A stretch of 5,354 nucleotides of DNA, from contig JAFDFH010000199.1 of assembly GCA_019309945.1 (NCBI GenBank), forward strand, positions 1 to 5,354, read 5' to 3'. The DNA comes from Deltaproteobacteria bacterium (GTDB taxonomy: Bacteria; Desulfobacterota; Desulfobacteria; Desulfobacterales; JAFDFH01). The notes below the pieces were generated by a model. That model searched no databases and had not been told where the DNA came from. It was given only the letters and a program-made list of their open reading frames with translations. The position numbers and the translations under genes are program-made. Numbering within the stretch: position 1 is the first letter of the stretch; every line of letters starts with the position of its first letter. Positions 1 through 5,354 of this stretch are shown here, in pieces.

Positions 1-252
1 CAAACTGCATGTACCCAGGCATGCCCGGCAGACGCGATTACCTTTGGCGATTTGAATAATCCTGAACATGCTGTACATCAAATGGTCAAGCCCGATCCTG
101 GGCATGGCGGTCGTCCGAAAAACCCCGATGCATTCCGGTTGCTTGAGAGACTGGGAACGAATCCAAAGGTCTATTATCTTTCAAGCCGGGAATGGGTCAG
201 GCGAGCCGGCGATAATTACCTTAAAAACGAAGGTAAACTAAAAAGGCATTAG
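1..252 (+). CDS. C-terminal end of a 4Fe-4S ferredoxin-type electron-transfer subunit (QrcC/ActB/HybA-like), 5' partial
   Basis: The frame is open from the first base to TAG at 250-252 and gives 83 residues; the start lies upstream of the window. The visible N-terminal end reads QTACTQACPADAITFGDLN, a CxxxCP cluster-binding motif followed by the AITFGDL segment typical of the last 4Fe-4S site in the multi-cluster subunits of the HybA/NrfC/ActB/QrcC group. The tail then carries a LLERLGTNPKVYYLS segment, which matches the usual 'LLE-LGT-P-YL' ending of those proteins. Such subunits wire a catalytic subunit or cytochrome to an NrfD-type membrane partner. The next gene encodes exactly such a partner, 82 bases downstream, so the pair very likely belongs to one membrane complex; QrcC is my preferred identity. 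A TTG at 52 in the same frame is not a credible start because it lies downstream of the cluster motif. DsrO-, HmcB- or ActB-like identities remain possible, since the other cluster motifs are outside the window. Confidence 0.85.
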   Translation, partial: QTACTQACPADAITFGDLNNPEHAVHQMVKPDPGHGGRPKNPDAFRLLERLGTNPKVYYLSSREWVRRAGDNYLKNEGKLKRH

Positions 253-295
253 ACCGTTTCTAGTTCTAAAAAGATCTATAGTAAAATAGCAACTT

Positions 296-313
296 AAATC
301 GCATAAATCGCAC
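296..313 (+). repeat. Two-copy tandem 9-mer in the intergenic gap
   Basis: AAATCGCAT (296-304) is followed directly by AAATCGCAC (305-313), differing only in the last base. It sits in the 82-base gap between the Fe-S subunit gene and the NrfD-like gene, just upstream of that gene's ribosome binding site (GAGGAG, 319-324). It could be a binding half-site pair or chance; nothing else in the gap looks like a promoter or terminator. Confidence 0.3.
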
Positions 314-334
314 ATATTGAGGAGCACCTGACTT

Positions 335-1576
335 ATGGATACTGCACTTATACCCGAGGGAGCTAAACGCTGTCCTATCTGGCAATTTATCCTGCTGATC
401 GTCGTGGCCGGCGCCGTTGCATTATGGGGCATTGTGGCCTTGATACTTATATATATGAAGGGGCTTAACCAGACCAACATGAACGATTATTACGGATTTG
501 CCGTCTGGATCTGGGCCGACCTGACGGTTATTGCCCTTGGCGGCGGTGCTTTTTTTACCGGTTTAATGCGATATATTTTCGGAAAAGATGAATTAAAATA
601 TATTATTAACTATGCCGTGCTTATCGGGTTTATTTGTTATAGCTCAGCGCTTTTGATCCTCGGGTTTGATATCGGGCAACCCCTGAGGGGATGGTTTATC
701 TTCTGGCATGCCAATGTTCATTCGATGCTGACCGAAGTGGCCTTCTGTCTCACCTGTTACTTCGGTGTTCTTTCCATTGAGTATCTTCCCCTTATTCTTG
801 AGAATCGTCAGATCGATAAGGTTCCTTTTTTTCATAATTTAGGTCACAGTATGCACGAAATCATGGCTGTGTTCGCGGCCACCGGAGCATTTCTTTCTTT
901 TTTCCATCAAGGCTCTCTGGGCGGTGTTCCCGGAGTGCTTTTTGGACGCCCTTTCTCCTTTAGAGAAGGTATTTTCATCTGGCCATGGACATTCTTTCTC
1001 TTTACCTGGTCGGCAGCGGCGGTTGGACCGTGCTTTACAATTATGATCACCCGGATCACAGAAAAAGTTGCAAAAAAGCGACTGGTCAAGCAAAATGTTA
1101 TCGATCTGCTGGCCAAGATATCCGGATGGATGCTGGCAACTTACATTATCGCCAAGATAATCGACACCTGGTACTGGGCCGTTGTTACCGGCCCTTCCAA
1201 AGGGTTTAGCCTGATGGATTTTTATTCAAACAACCCCCTGTATGGAATCTGGATTCTCGTGCTGGAAATTGTAATTTGCGGAGTGGTTCCGGCCGCTATC
1301 CTGATTTCCCAAAAAGGACGCAGCAATTCTATTGCCTTTACGACCGCAATAGTCCTGGCGGTAGTGGGGGTTTGTGTGAATCGATGGGTCATGGTATTGC
1401 AGGTCCTCGCCATGCCGGTACTAACATTCGAAAGCTGGGTCATGTATTATCCAAGCTGGCAGGAAGTTGCGACTACGATTCTTCCGCTTGCTTACGGCGT
1501 TATCTTGATTGCATTGTCCTACCGTTACTTGCCCATATTTCCCCAAGAGCAGGAATTGAACCCGATAGGGGAATAG
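335..1576 (+). CDS. qrcD: NrfD/PsrC-family integral membrane quinone oxidoreductase subunit, probably QrcD (menaquinone reductase)
   Basis: This 413-residue protein has about ten hydrophobic segments (roughly residues 16-41, 54-82, 91-110, 127-152, 172-192, 212-240, 260-284, 303-325, 333-356, 378-398), the expected layout for long NrfD-family proteins of ActC/QrcD type. Visible family-like stretches are HSMLTEV (129-135), SFFHQGSLGG (188-197), IWPWTFFLFTWSA (215-227) and VNRWVM (348-353). NrfD subunits bind quinone in the membrane and receive or donate electrons through a partner Fe-S protein, here encoded just upstream. By recall, the N-terminal half most resembles QrcD of sulfate reducers, where Qrc moves electrons from periplasmic cytochrome c3 to menaquinone. 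The ATG at 335 has GAGGAG at 319-324 with a 10-base spacer, and the residues before the first helix look natural. The 82-base gap is long for subunits of one complex, but no terminator is seen there. NrfD family membership is near certain; the Qrc assignment is an inference that qrcA and qrcB upstream would settle. Confidence 0.85.
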   Translation: MDTALIPEGAKRCPIWQFILLIVVAGAVALWGIVALILIYMKGLNQTNMNDYYGFAVWIWADLTVIALGGGAFFTGLMRYIFGKDELKYIINYAVLIGFICYSSALLILGFDIGQPLRGWFIFWHANVHSMLTEVAFCLTCYFGVLSIEYLPLILENRQIDKVPFFHNLGHSMHEIMAVFAATGAFLSFFHQGSLGGVPGVLFGRPFSFREGIFIWPWTFFLFTWSAAAVGPCFTIMITRITEKVAKKRLVKQNVIDLLAKISGWMLATYIIAKIIDTWYWAVVTGPSKGFSLMDFYSNNPLYGIWILVLEIVICGVVPAAILISQKGRSNSIAFTTAIVLAVVGVCVNRWVMVLQVLAMPVLTFESWVMYYPSWQEVATTILPLAYGVILIALSYRYLPIFPQEQELNPIGE

Positions 1577-1577
1577 G

Positions 1578-1616
1578 GGGGTGAATCGATGGATAACAGA
1601 AGGTAGACCCCTTTTT
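1578..1616 (+). terminator. Weak G-rich hairpin with T-run after the qrcD-like gene (possible attenuator)
   Basis: GGGGT (1578-1582) can pair with ACCCC (1607-1611), and TTTTT (1612-1616) follows at once. The stem is only five pairs and the loop 24 bases, so this is far weaker than the terminator at 1946-1990. It might trim part of the transcription entering the small downstream gene, or be chance. Confidence 0.25.
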
Positions 1617-1674
1617 ACCGATTAGTTCCTTAGTTGTAAATTTTGTACTTTTTATGGCAAAATTTTTTTCTTCT

Positions 1675-1740
1675 CGCCAGGCACCAAGACACTAAGAAAC
1701 AATAACAAAATAAAATCCTTCGTGTCTTTGTGCCTTGGCG
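1675..1740. repeat. Imperfect inverted repeat, likely a dispersed palindromic (MITE/REP-like) element
   Basis: The left arm (1675-1696) and right arm (1718-1740) are near-complementary. The core GGCACCAAGACAC (1680-1692) faces GTGTCTTTGTGCC (1722-1734) with a single mismatch. The outer CGCCA (1675-1679) pairs with TGGCG (1736-1740) around one bulged base, and the inner AAG (1694-1696) pairs with CTT (1718-1720). The 21-base loop is A-rich. Similar 'gtgtctttgtgcc'-type strings are, by recollection, scattered between genes in many environmental bacterial genomes, which suggests a mobile or amplified repeat rather than a gene-specific regulator. Imperfect direct repeats flank it (GGCAAAATTTTTTT at 1656-1669, GGCAAATATTTTTT at 1740-1753, 12 of 14 identical), resembling an old target duplication, although their AT-richness makes chance possible. 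The long loop and lack of an adjoining T-run argue against a normal terminator. In RNA it would form a hairpin ending 13 bases before the ribosome binding site of the next gene. Confidence 0.7.
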
Positions 1741-1753
1741 GCAAATATTTTTT

Positions 1754-1758
1754 GGAGG
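1754..1758 (+). promoter_or_regulatory. Ribosome binding site of the 52-residue membrane protein
   Basis: GGAGG lies six bases before the ATG at 1765. It decides the start: the in-frame TTG at 1735 is upstream of this site, lies inside the right arm of the palindromic repeat, and would add a ten-residue polar leader. Confidence 0.8.
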
Positions 1759-1764
1759 ATAGAT

Positions 1765-1923
1765 ATGTTTCCCTTTAGTTTCGAATGGGTATGGGATATG
1801 TCCCATCTGGTGTTTATGGGTGGTCTGGGGTTTGCGATGAACGTTGTCGGCATCGGCCTGACTTACTGTCTTATCAAAGCAATCTATGATACATACAAGG
1901 GTAAAGGCAAGCACAGCCACTGA
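1765..1923 (+). CDS. Small single-pass membrane protein of 52 residues, unknown function, downstream of the qrcD-like gene
   Basis: I do not recognise a named family. The protein begins with an aromatic stretch (MFPFSFEWVWDMSH, residues 1-14) that looks amphipathic. One hydrophobic, glycine-rich helix follows at about residues 15-37 (LVFMGGLGF...GLTYCLI), and the basic, histidine-ending tail is KGKGKHSH (45-52). Acidic residues E7 and D11 precede the helix and lysines follow it, so the positive-inside rule predicts the N-terminus outside and the C-terminus in the cytoplasm. There is no lipobox and no cleavable signal peptide. A strong GGAGG ribosome binding site and a solid terminator 22 bases after the stop both support a real gene. 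It is last in the respiratory unit, 188 bases after the NrfD-like gene, so a small accessory or assembly subunit of that membrane complex is a reasonable guess. It may instead be expressed separately, because the gap holds a repeat and a weak hairpin. Confidence 0.8.
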   Translation: MFPFSFEWVWDMSHLVFMGGLGFAMNVVGIGLTYCLIKAIYDTYKGKGKHSH

Positions 1924-1945
1924 TTGATAGATATCATAAGAGGGT

Positions 1946-1990
1946 AAAAAGCGCTTCTCATCCAAAAATGGGGAAGCGCTTTTTTATTTT
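1946..1990 (+). terminator. Strong intrinsic (rho-independent) terminator
   Basis: GCGCTTC (1951-1957) pairs with GAAGCGC (1973-1979), extended on the loop side by a T-G wobble and a C-G pair (1958-1959 with 1971-1972). The loop is 11 bases. A-tract AAAAA (1946-1950) precedes the stem and TTTTTTATTTT (1980-1990) follows, so the stem can extend through A-T pairs. It begins 22 bases after the stop of the 52-residue gene and ends the respiratory transcription unit. Confidence 0.93.
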
Positions 1991-2018
1991 GACAGGATTC
2001 GATGGAATATTTTATATA
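1989..2018 (+). promoter_or_regulatory. Predicted housekeeping (sigma-70-type) promoter of murA-comEC
   Basis: A perfect -35 box TTGACA (1989-1994) is followed after 18 bases by TATATA (2013-2018) as the -10 box; TTATAT (2012-2017) with a 17-base spacer is an equal alternative reading. Transcription would start near 2025 and leave a leader of about 58 bases before the murA ATG. The -35 box begins inside the T-tract of the preceding terminator, so the two transcription units abut with no spare sequence. The leader shows a small AAACGTTT palindrome (2063-2070) but no riboswitch that I can recognise. Confidence 0.65.
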
Positions 2019-2082
2019 ACCTTTCACGGCTTCAAGATCGGATAACGCTACCAATCAAACCGAAACGTTTACAGAGGTTGCG

Positions 2083-3336
2083 ATGGAAAACATCATCATT
2101 GAAGGGGGACATCCCCTTAAAGGCGAAGTAAAAATCGGGGGTTCCAAAAATGCCGCCCTTCCAATACTGATATCGGCACTGCTGACGGATGGATGGAATA
2201 CTTATCATAACGTTCCCGACCTGAAGGACATCCAAAGCATAAAACTCCTTTTGTCGACCCTGGGCGCAAAGATAGAAACGGATGGGGATACGGTTCGCAT
2301 TGCGGCGGATGGTCTTTGTAATTACGAGGCGCCCTACGATTTGGTTCGAAAGATGCGGGCGTCCATCCTTGTGCTCGGTCCGCTCGTGGCCAGGCTTAAA
2401 AAAGCCCGAGTATCTTTACCGGGCGGCTGTGCCATTGGTGCACGCCCCATTAATCTGCATTTAAAGGGACTTGCGCGCCTGGGCGCTTCGATTGATTTGA
2501 AACATGGCTACGTCGAAGCCTCGGCCAATCGTTTGAAAGGAAACGAAATCTATTTTGATATCGCAACGGTAACCGGAACAGAAAACTTGATGATGGCGGC
2601 TGTTCTGGCAGAAGGGATGACGGTGCTTCGTAATTCCGCACGCGAGCCTGAAGTCGTCGCGCTTGCGGAAACTTTAAATCAAATGGGAGCAAATATAAAA
2701 GGCGCCGGGACTTCAATCATAAGCATAGAAGGTGTAACTTCGCTGCATCCGGTATCAGTCTCCATTATCCCGGATCGGATCGAATCCGGTACATTTATGA
2801 CCGCCGCAGCTTTAACACAAGGCAACGTGAGGCTTTTAGAATGTGAACCTGAGCACAATGAAGCTGTGATTCACAAGTTGAAATTGGCCGGTGCTGATAT
2901 CAAAATTGAAGGCCAAAGCATTTGGGTAAAAGGCCCGGATGAAATCGCCAGCATTGATATAAAGACCCTGCCGTATCCTGGGTTCCCAACCGACATGCAA
3001 GCCCAATTCATGGTGCTGATGTCGGTTGCAAAAGGGTTGAGCATAATTTCCGAAACCATTTTTGAGAATCGTTTCATCCATGTGAGTGAGCTTAAACGGA
3101 TGGGGGCTGATATTACGATATCCGGCAATTTCGCAATGATCAAAGGCGTTCCGGCTTTATCCGGTGCGCCGGTTATGGCTACTGATCTCAGGGCCAGTGC
3201 CTCATTGATTATGGCCGGTCTTATAGCGAAGGGTGTAACCGAAGTCAGTCGCATCTATCACCTGGATCGTGGCTATGAAGCCATTGAAAAGAAGCTTGCC
3301 GGACTTGGAGCTGCAATTAAACGAGTTAAAGCATGA
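2083..3336 (+). CDS. murA: UDP-N-acetylglucosamine 1-carboxyvinyltransferase (MurA)
   Basis: MurA transfers enolpyruvate from phosphoenolpyruvate to UDP-GlcNAc in the cytoplasm, the first committed step of peptidoglycan synthesis. The 417 residues match the family's usual length (about 419). Visible hallmarks are GGSKNAALP with the substrate-binding K22-N23; LPGGCAIGARPINLH with C116, the catalytic cysteine that fosfomycin alkylates; YPGFPTDMQAQF with D304, the catalytic acid; DLRASASL with R370; and YHLDRGYEAIE with R396. The fold is the two-domain EPSP-synthase type, with the chain crossing into the second domain near residue 22 and returning near 230. Because cysteine rather than aspartate occupies position 116, the enzyme is predicted to be fosfomycin-sensitive. 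The ATG at 2083 has AGAGG at 2073-2077, five bases upstream. The stop overlaps the start of comEC, so the two genes are co-transcribed from the promoter at 1989-2018. The assignment to MurA is firm. Confidence 0.97.
   Translation: MENIIIEGGHPLKGEVKIGGSKNAALPILISALLTDGWNTYHNVPDLKDIQSIKLLLSTLGAKIETDGDTVRIAADGLCNYEAPYDLVRKMRASILVLGPLVARLKKARVSLPGGCAIGARPINLHLKGLARLGASIDLKHGYVEASANRLKGNEIYFDIATVTGTENLMMAAVLAEGMTVLRNSAREPEVVALAETLNQMGANIKGAGTSIISIEGVTSLHPVSVSIIPDRIESGTFMTAAALTQGNVRLLECEPEHNEAVIHKLKLAGADIKIEGQSIWVKGPDEIASIDIKTLPYPGFPTDMQAQFMVLMSVAKGLSIISETIFENRFIHVSELKRMGADITISGNFAMIKGVPALSGAPVMATDLRASASLIMAGLIAKGVTEVSRIYHLDRGYEAIEKKLAGLGAAIKRVKA
3333..3336 (+). other. ATGA stop-start overlap coupling murA and comEC
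   Basis: The comEC ATG (3333-3335) and the murA TGA (3334-3336) share four bases. No convincing ribosome binding site precedes the ATG: only GAG at 3323-3325, with a GGAG at 3307-3310 that is too far away. Terminating ribosomes re-initiating here is therefore the likely mode of comEC translation. Confidence 0.8.
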
Positions 3337-5354
3337 GGCTTAACGTTTACGCCCGCCCTGTGATTCCTCTGCTTATCGCTTTGATTGCAGGGATTGCCTT
3401 TGGTTCCTGGTTTCCAGGCCATAAAGAGTGGTCCTACGGGGTTATTTTTATATGTTCGGGATTTATAGGCGTAAAAATTTTTCAAAGACAACCCTCCGTC
3501 ATCACGCCTATTCTCCTGTTTATCGCCCTGGGTTATCTTTCTATACAACCCTGTCGGGCGCCCGATTTTCCTTCCAATCACGTCACCCATTATGCCGATA
3601 CACATCCATGGAAAATTGTCGGCATCATTGATACGCCCCCTCAGAAATCGAATCATCGCTTAAAGTTTATCATCAAGGCTGAATCCCTTGGGCAAGATGA
3701 TGCCTTATTTCCGGTCAACGGTAAAATCCGCGTAACCATTTGGTACAATGACTTTAAACTCGCCTTAGGCGACCGGATCGCTTTTGTCGGCAGGCTAAGA
3801 TCCATTCGAAATTTTAACAATCCAGGCGGGTTTGACTATAAAAGATACATGGCATTCCAAAGCGTATGGGCAACCACGTATGTTCAAGGGAACCGTCTGA
3901 CTGTTTTACAAAAGAATTCAGGCAAAAATATGCGGCAATGCATTGAAATAGCCCGTCATAAAATTTCAGATCTGATTGCAAGGGTTGTCAAGGCGGACTC
4001 CCAAGGTGCCTTAAAAGCCCTTATCGTCGGGGACCGATATGCATTGTCAAAAGATTTGCGTGCGAATTTCAACCGGGCGGGGGTCGGCCATGTTCTGGCT
4101 ATTTCCGGACTTCACCTGGGCATTGTGGCCACAACCGCATTTATTCTTTTTACATGGATGCTGTCTCACTTTAAATTTTTTCTCTGGAAGGCATGGACCC
4201 GCAAGGGGGCGGCCGTTTTGTCGCTATTTCCTGTTTTTATATATGCATTGCTTGCCGGAATGTCTCCTTCTACCCAACGGGCTGTGATTATGGTCACGGT
4301 TTTTCTAATGACCTTCCTTGTCGAGAGGGAACACGACCCGATGAATACCCTGGCGATTGCGGCCATGATCATTCTTATTGTTTTTCCGCCTTCACTTTTT
4401 TCCATTTCTTTTCAACTCTCATTCTCAGCCGTTTTTTCAATCCTATACGGCATGACCTGGATACGTCATCGGCAGGCAATTCATCCAACCAGGGTGAAAA
4501 ATGGATGGCGTTATCAGATACCCCCAAAGCTATTCACTTTTTTCCTAGTTTCTTTGTTCGCCATCCTCGGTACCCTGCCCCTTGTGATGTATTACTTCAA
4601 TCAGGTTTCGATGCTGGGATTATTAACAAACTTGATTGTCGTTCCATTAATTGGTTTTGCCGTCATTCCACTGGGGCTTTGTGCTGTTTTTTTATATCCG
4701 CTTAGCATTAGTGTCGCCACATGGTTTTTCAAGGCCAGCGCGGCTGTCCTGGCACCGACCCTCAACCTCGTCAATTTTATAGGTGACCTGCCTTTTGCGG
4801 CCATGAAAACAGTCACGCCAACCCATTTGGAGATATGCTGCTATTATCTAATGGCCTGGGCAATTTTGAACTTGAAAAAAGTTCGACCGATGACTTCCGG
4901 CAGGCAAGAAACGCAACCTGTGCAGAACGGCAAGGCGAAGGTAGAATTTACCTGGCAACGAGTCATTGCCAGACCTAAAATAGCAAGGTTTATTGTTGTG
5001 GCCATCGTCCTTGTGATGGGTGCGGATGCCTATTATTGGGCTTATAACCGATTTTGGCATGATGATCTGCGGGTGACGATTATTGATGTGGGACAGGGGA
5101 ATTCGGCCTTGCTGGAAATGCCGGGAGGCGCCTGCTTGCTTATTGACGGGGGAGGCTTTTCGGATAATTCGGCTTTTGATGTTGGCGCCAGGATCATCGC
5201 GCCCCTGTTATGGCGCAAAAAGATCAAAACCGTTGATACTCTTATTCTCAGCCATCCGAACAGTGATCATCTAAACGGACTATTATATATCGCTGAACAT
5301 TTCAACGTAAAGCGCCTATGGTCCAATAATGAAGCTGCCAATACCCGGGGCTAT
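3333..5354 (+). CDS. comEC: ComEC/Rec2-family DNA internalisation channel protein, 3' partial
   Basis: ComEC forms the inner-membrane channel that brings single-stranded DNA into the cell during natural transformation. The frame is open for 674 residues to the window edge; family members usually run 700-850, so the last part is missing. In order: three short helices at about 10-27, 34-50 and 56-71; a soluble DUF4131/OB-like region to about 200, ending in NNPGGFDYKRYM (from 162); the competence domain from about 215 to 500, with LIVGDR (230-235), GVGHVLAISGLHLGI (from 250) and GMSPSTQRA (309-317), plus several membrane helices; a hydrophobic segment near 550-570; then a metallo-beta-lactamase-like domain with DVGQGNS (585-591), DGGG (605-608) and the metal motif HPNSDH (641-646). 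The HxxxDH residues are kept, which is consistent with the nuclease activity proposed for this domain. The ATG overlaps the murA stop as ATGA and has only a weak GAG upstream, so translation is probably coupled to murA. No frameshift or internal stop is present. Confidence 0.93.
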   Translation, partial: MRLNVYARPVIPLLIALIAGIAFGSWFPGHKEWSYGVIFICSGFIGVKIFQRQPSVITPILLFIALGYLSIQPCRAPDFPSNHVTHYADTHPWKIVGIIDTPPQKSNHRLKFIIKAESLGQDDALFPVNGKIRVTIWYNDFKLALGDRIAFVGRLRSIRNFNNPGGFDYKRYMAFQSVWATTYVQGNRLTVLQKNSGKNMRQCIEIARHKISDLIARVVKADSQGALKALIVGDRYALSKDLRANFNRAGVGHVLAISGLHLGIVATTAFILFTWMLSHFKFFLWKAWTRKGAAVLSLFPVFIYALLAGMSPSTQRAVIMVTVFLMTFLVEREHDPMNTLAIAAMIILIVFPPSLFSISFQLSFSAVFSILYGMTWIRHRQAIHPTRVKNGWRYQIPPKLFTFFLVSLFAILGTLPLVMYYFNQVSMLGLLTNLIVVPLIGFAVIPLGLCAVFLYPLSISVATWFFKASAAVLAPTLNLVNFIGDLPFAAMKTVTPTHLEICCYYLMAWAILNLKKVRPMTSGRQETQPVQNGKAKVEFTWQRVIARPKIARFIVVAIVLVMGADAYYWAYNRFWHDDLRVTIIDVGQGNSALLEMPGGACLLIDGGGFSDNSAFDVGARIIAPLLWRKKIKTVDTLILSHPNSDHLNGLLYIAEHFNVKRLWSNNEAANTRGY

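Noticed and set aside
52..252. A separate 66-residue gene starting at TTG 52
   Set aside because: The same frame is open to base 1 and holds the CxxxCP motif upstream of that TTG, so it is the tail of a longer Fe-S protein, not an independent gene.
1675..1740. CRISPR repeat or intrinsic terminator reading of the palindrome
   Set aside because: Only one unit is present with no spacer-repeat series; the 21-base loop and missing T-run directly after the stem do not fit an intrinsic terminator.
1735..1764. TTG at 1735 as start of a 62-residue version of the small membrane protein
   Set aside because: The GGAGG site at 1754-1758 lies inside that extension and is ideally placed for ATG 1765; the extra ten residues come from the repeat arm.
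1630..1965. A 111-codon minus-strand open frame covering the small gene, the palindrome and part of the terminator
   Set aside because: It is antisense to a well-supported small gene, its proposed start falls within the terminator hairpin, and its translation shows no recognisable motif or convincing ribosome binding site.
2025..2082. Riboswitch or leader attenuator ahead of murA
   Set aside because: The leader is only about 58 bases and shows just a short AAACGTTT palindrome, with no conserved aptamer-like fold or terminator hairpin.
2871..3254. Long minus-strand open frames (127 codons here, and another of 127 at 3273-3656)
   Set aside because: They are shadows of murA and comEC, which have complete motif sets on the plus strand; no independent start signals are seen.
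4193..4705. A 170-codon plus-strand open frame in another frame within comEC
   Set aside because: It overlaps the conserved competence domain of comEC, which reads through in its own frame with clear family motifs; the alternative product has no recognisable features.

Overview
The window reads as a piece of chromosome from a Gram-negative, probably sulfate-reducing bacterium of the Desulfobacterota (Desulfobacteraceae-like). This rests on protein resemblance recalled from family knowledge: an iron-sulfur protein tail followed by an NrfD-type membrane quinone oxidoreductase subunit that looks most like QrcC-QrcD of the Qrc (menaquinone reductase) complex. No database search was possible. All supported genes lie on the + strand.

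Region 1 (1-1990) is the end of a respiratory operon: the C-terminal end of a 4Fe-4S ferredoxin-like subunit (1-252, 5' end outside the window), a 413-residue ten-helix NrfD/QrcD-like protein (335-1576), a non-coding gap of 188 bases holding a strong imperfect palindrome of dispersed-repeat type (1675-1740), and a 52-residue single-pass membrane protein (1765-1923). A clear intrinsic terminator (1946-1990) closes the region.

Region 2 (1989-5354) is a separate transcription unit. A promoter with a perfect TTGACA box starts inside the T-tract of the preceding terminator. It drives murA (2083-3336, complete, all key catalytic residues present), which overlaps comEC/rec2 by four bases (ATGA). The comEC frame is open from 3333 to the window end: N-terminal membrane/OB region, competence domain, and the start of the metallo-beta-lactamase-like domain. 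Its C-terminus lies outside the window.

The proposed functional picture is that the first unit passes electrons from a periplasmic donor through the Fe-S subunit to membrane quinone via the NrfD subunit, with the small membrane protein as a possible accessory. The second unit joins the first committed step of peptidoglycan synthesis to a DNA-uptake channel, probably by translational coupling rather than pathway logic. I see no CRISPR array, RNA gene, transposase gene or phage gene. The least explained items are the 52-residue protein and the palindromic repeat immediately upstream of its ribosome binding site.
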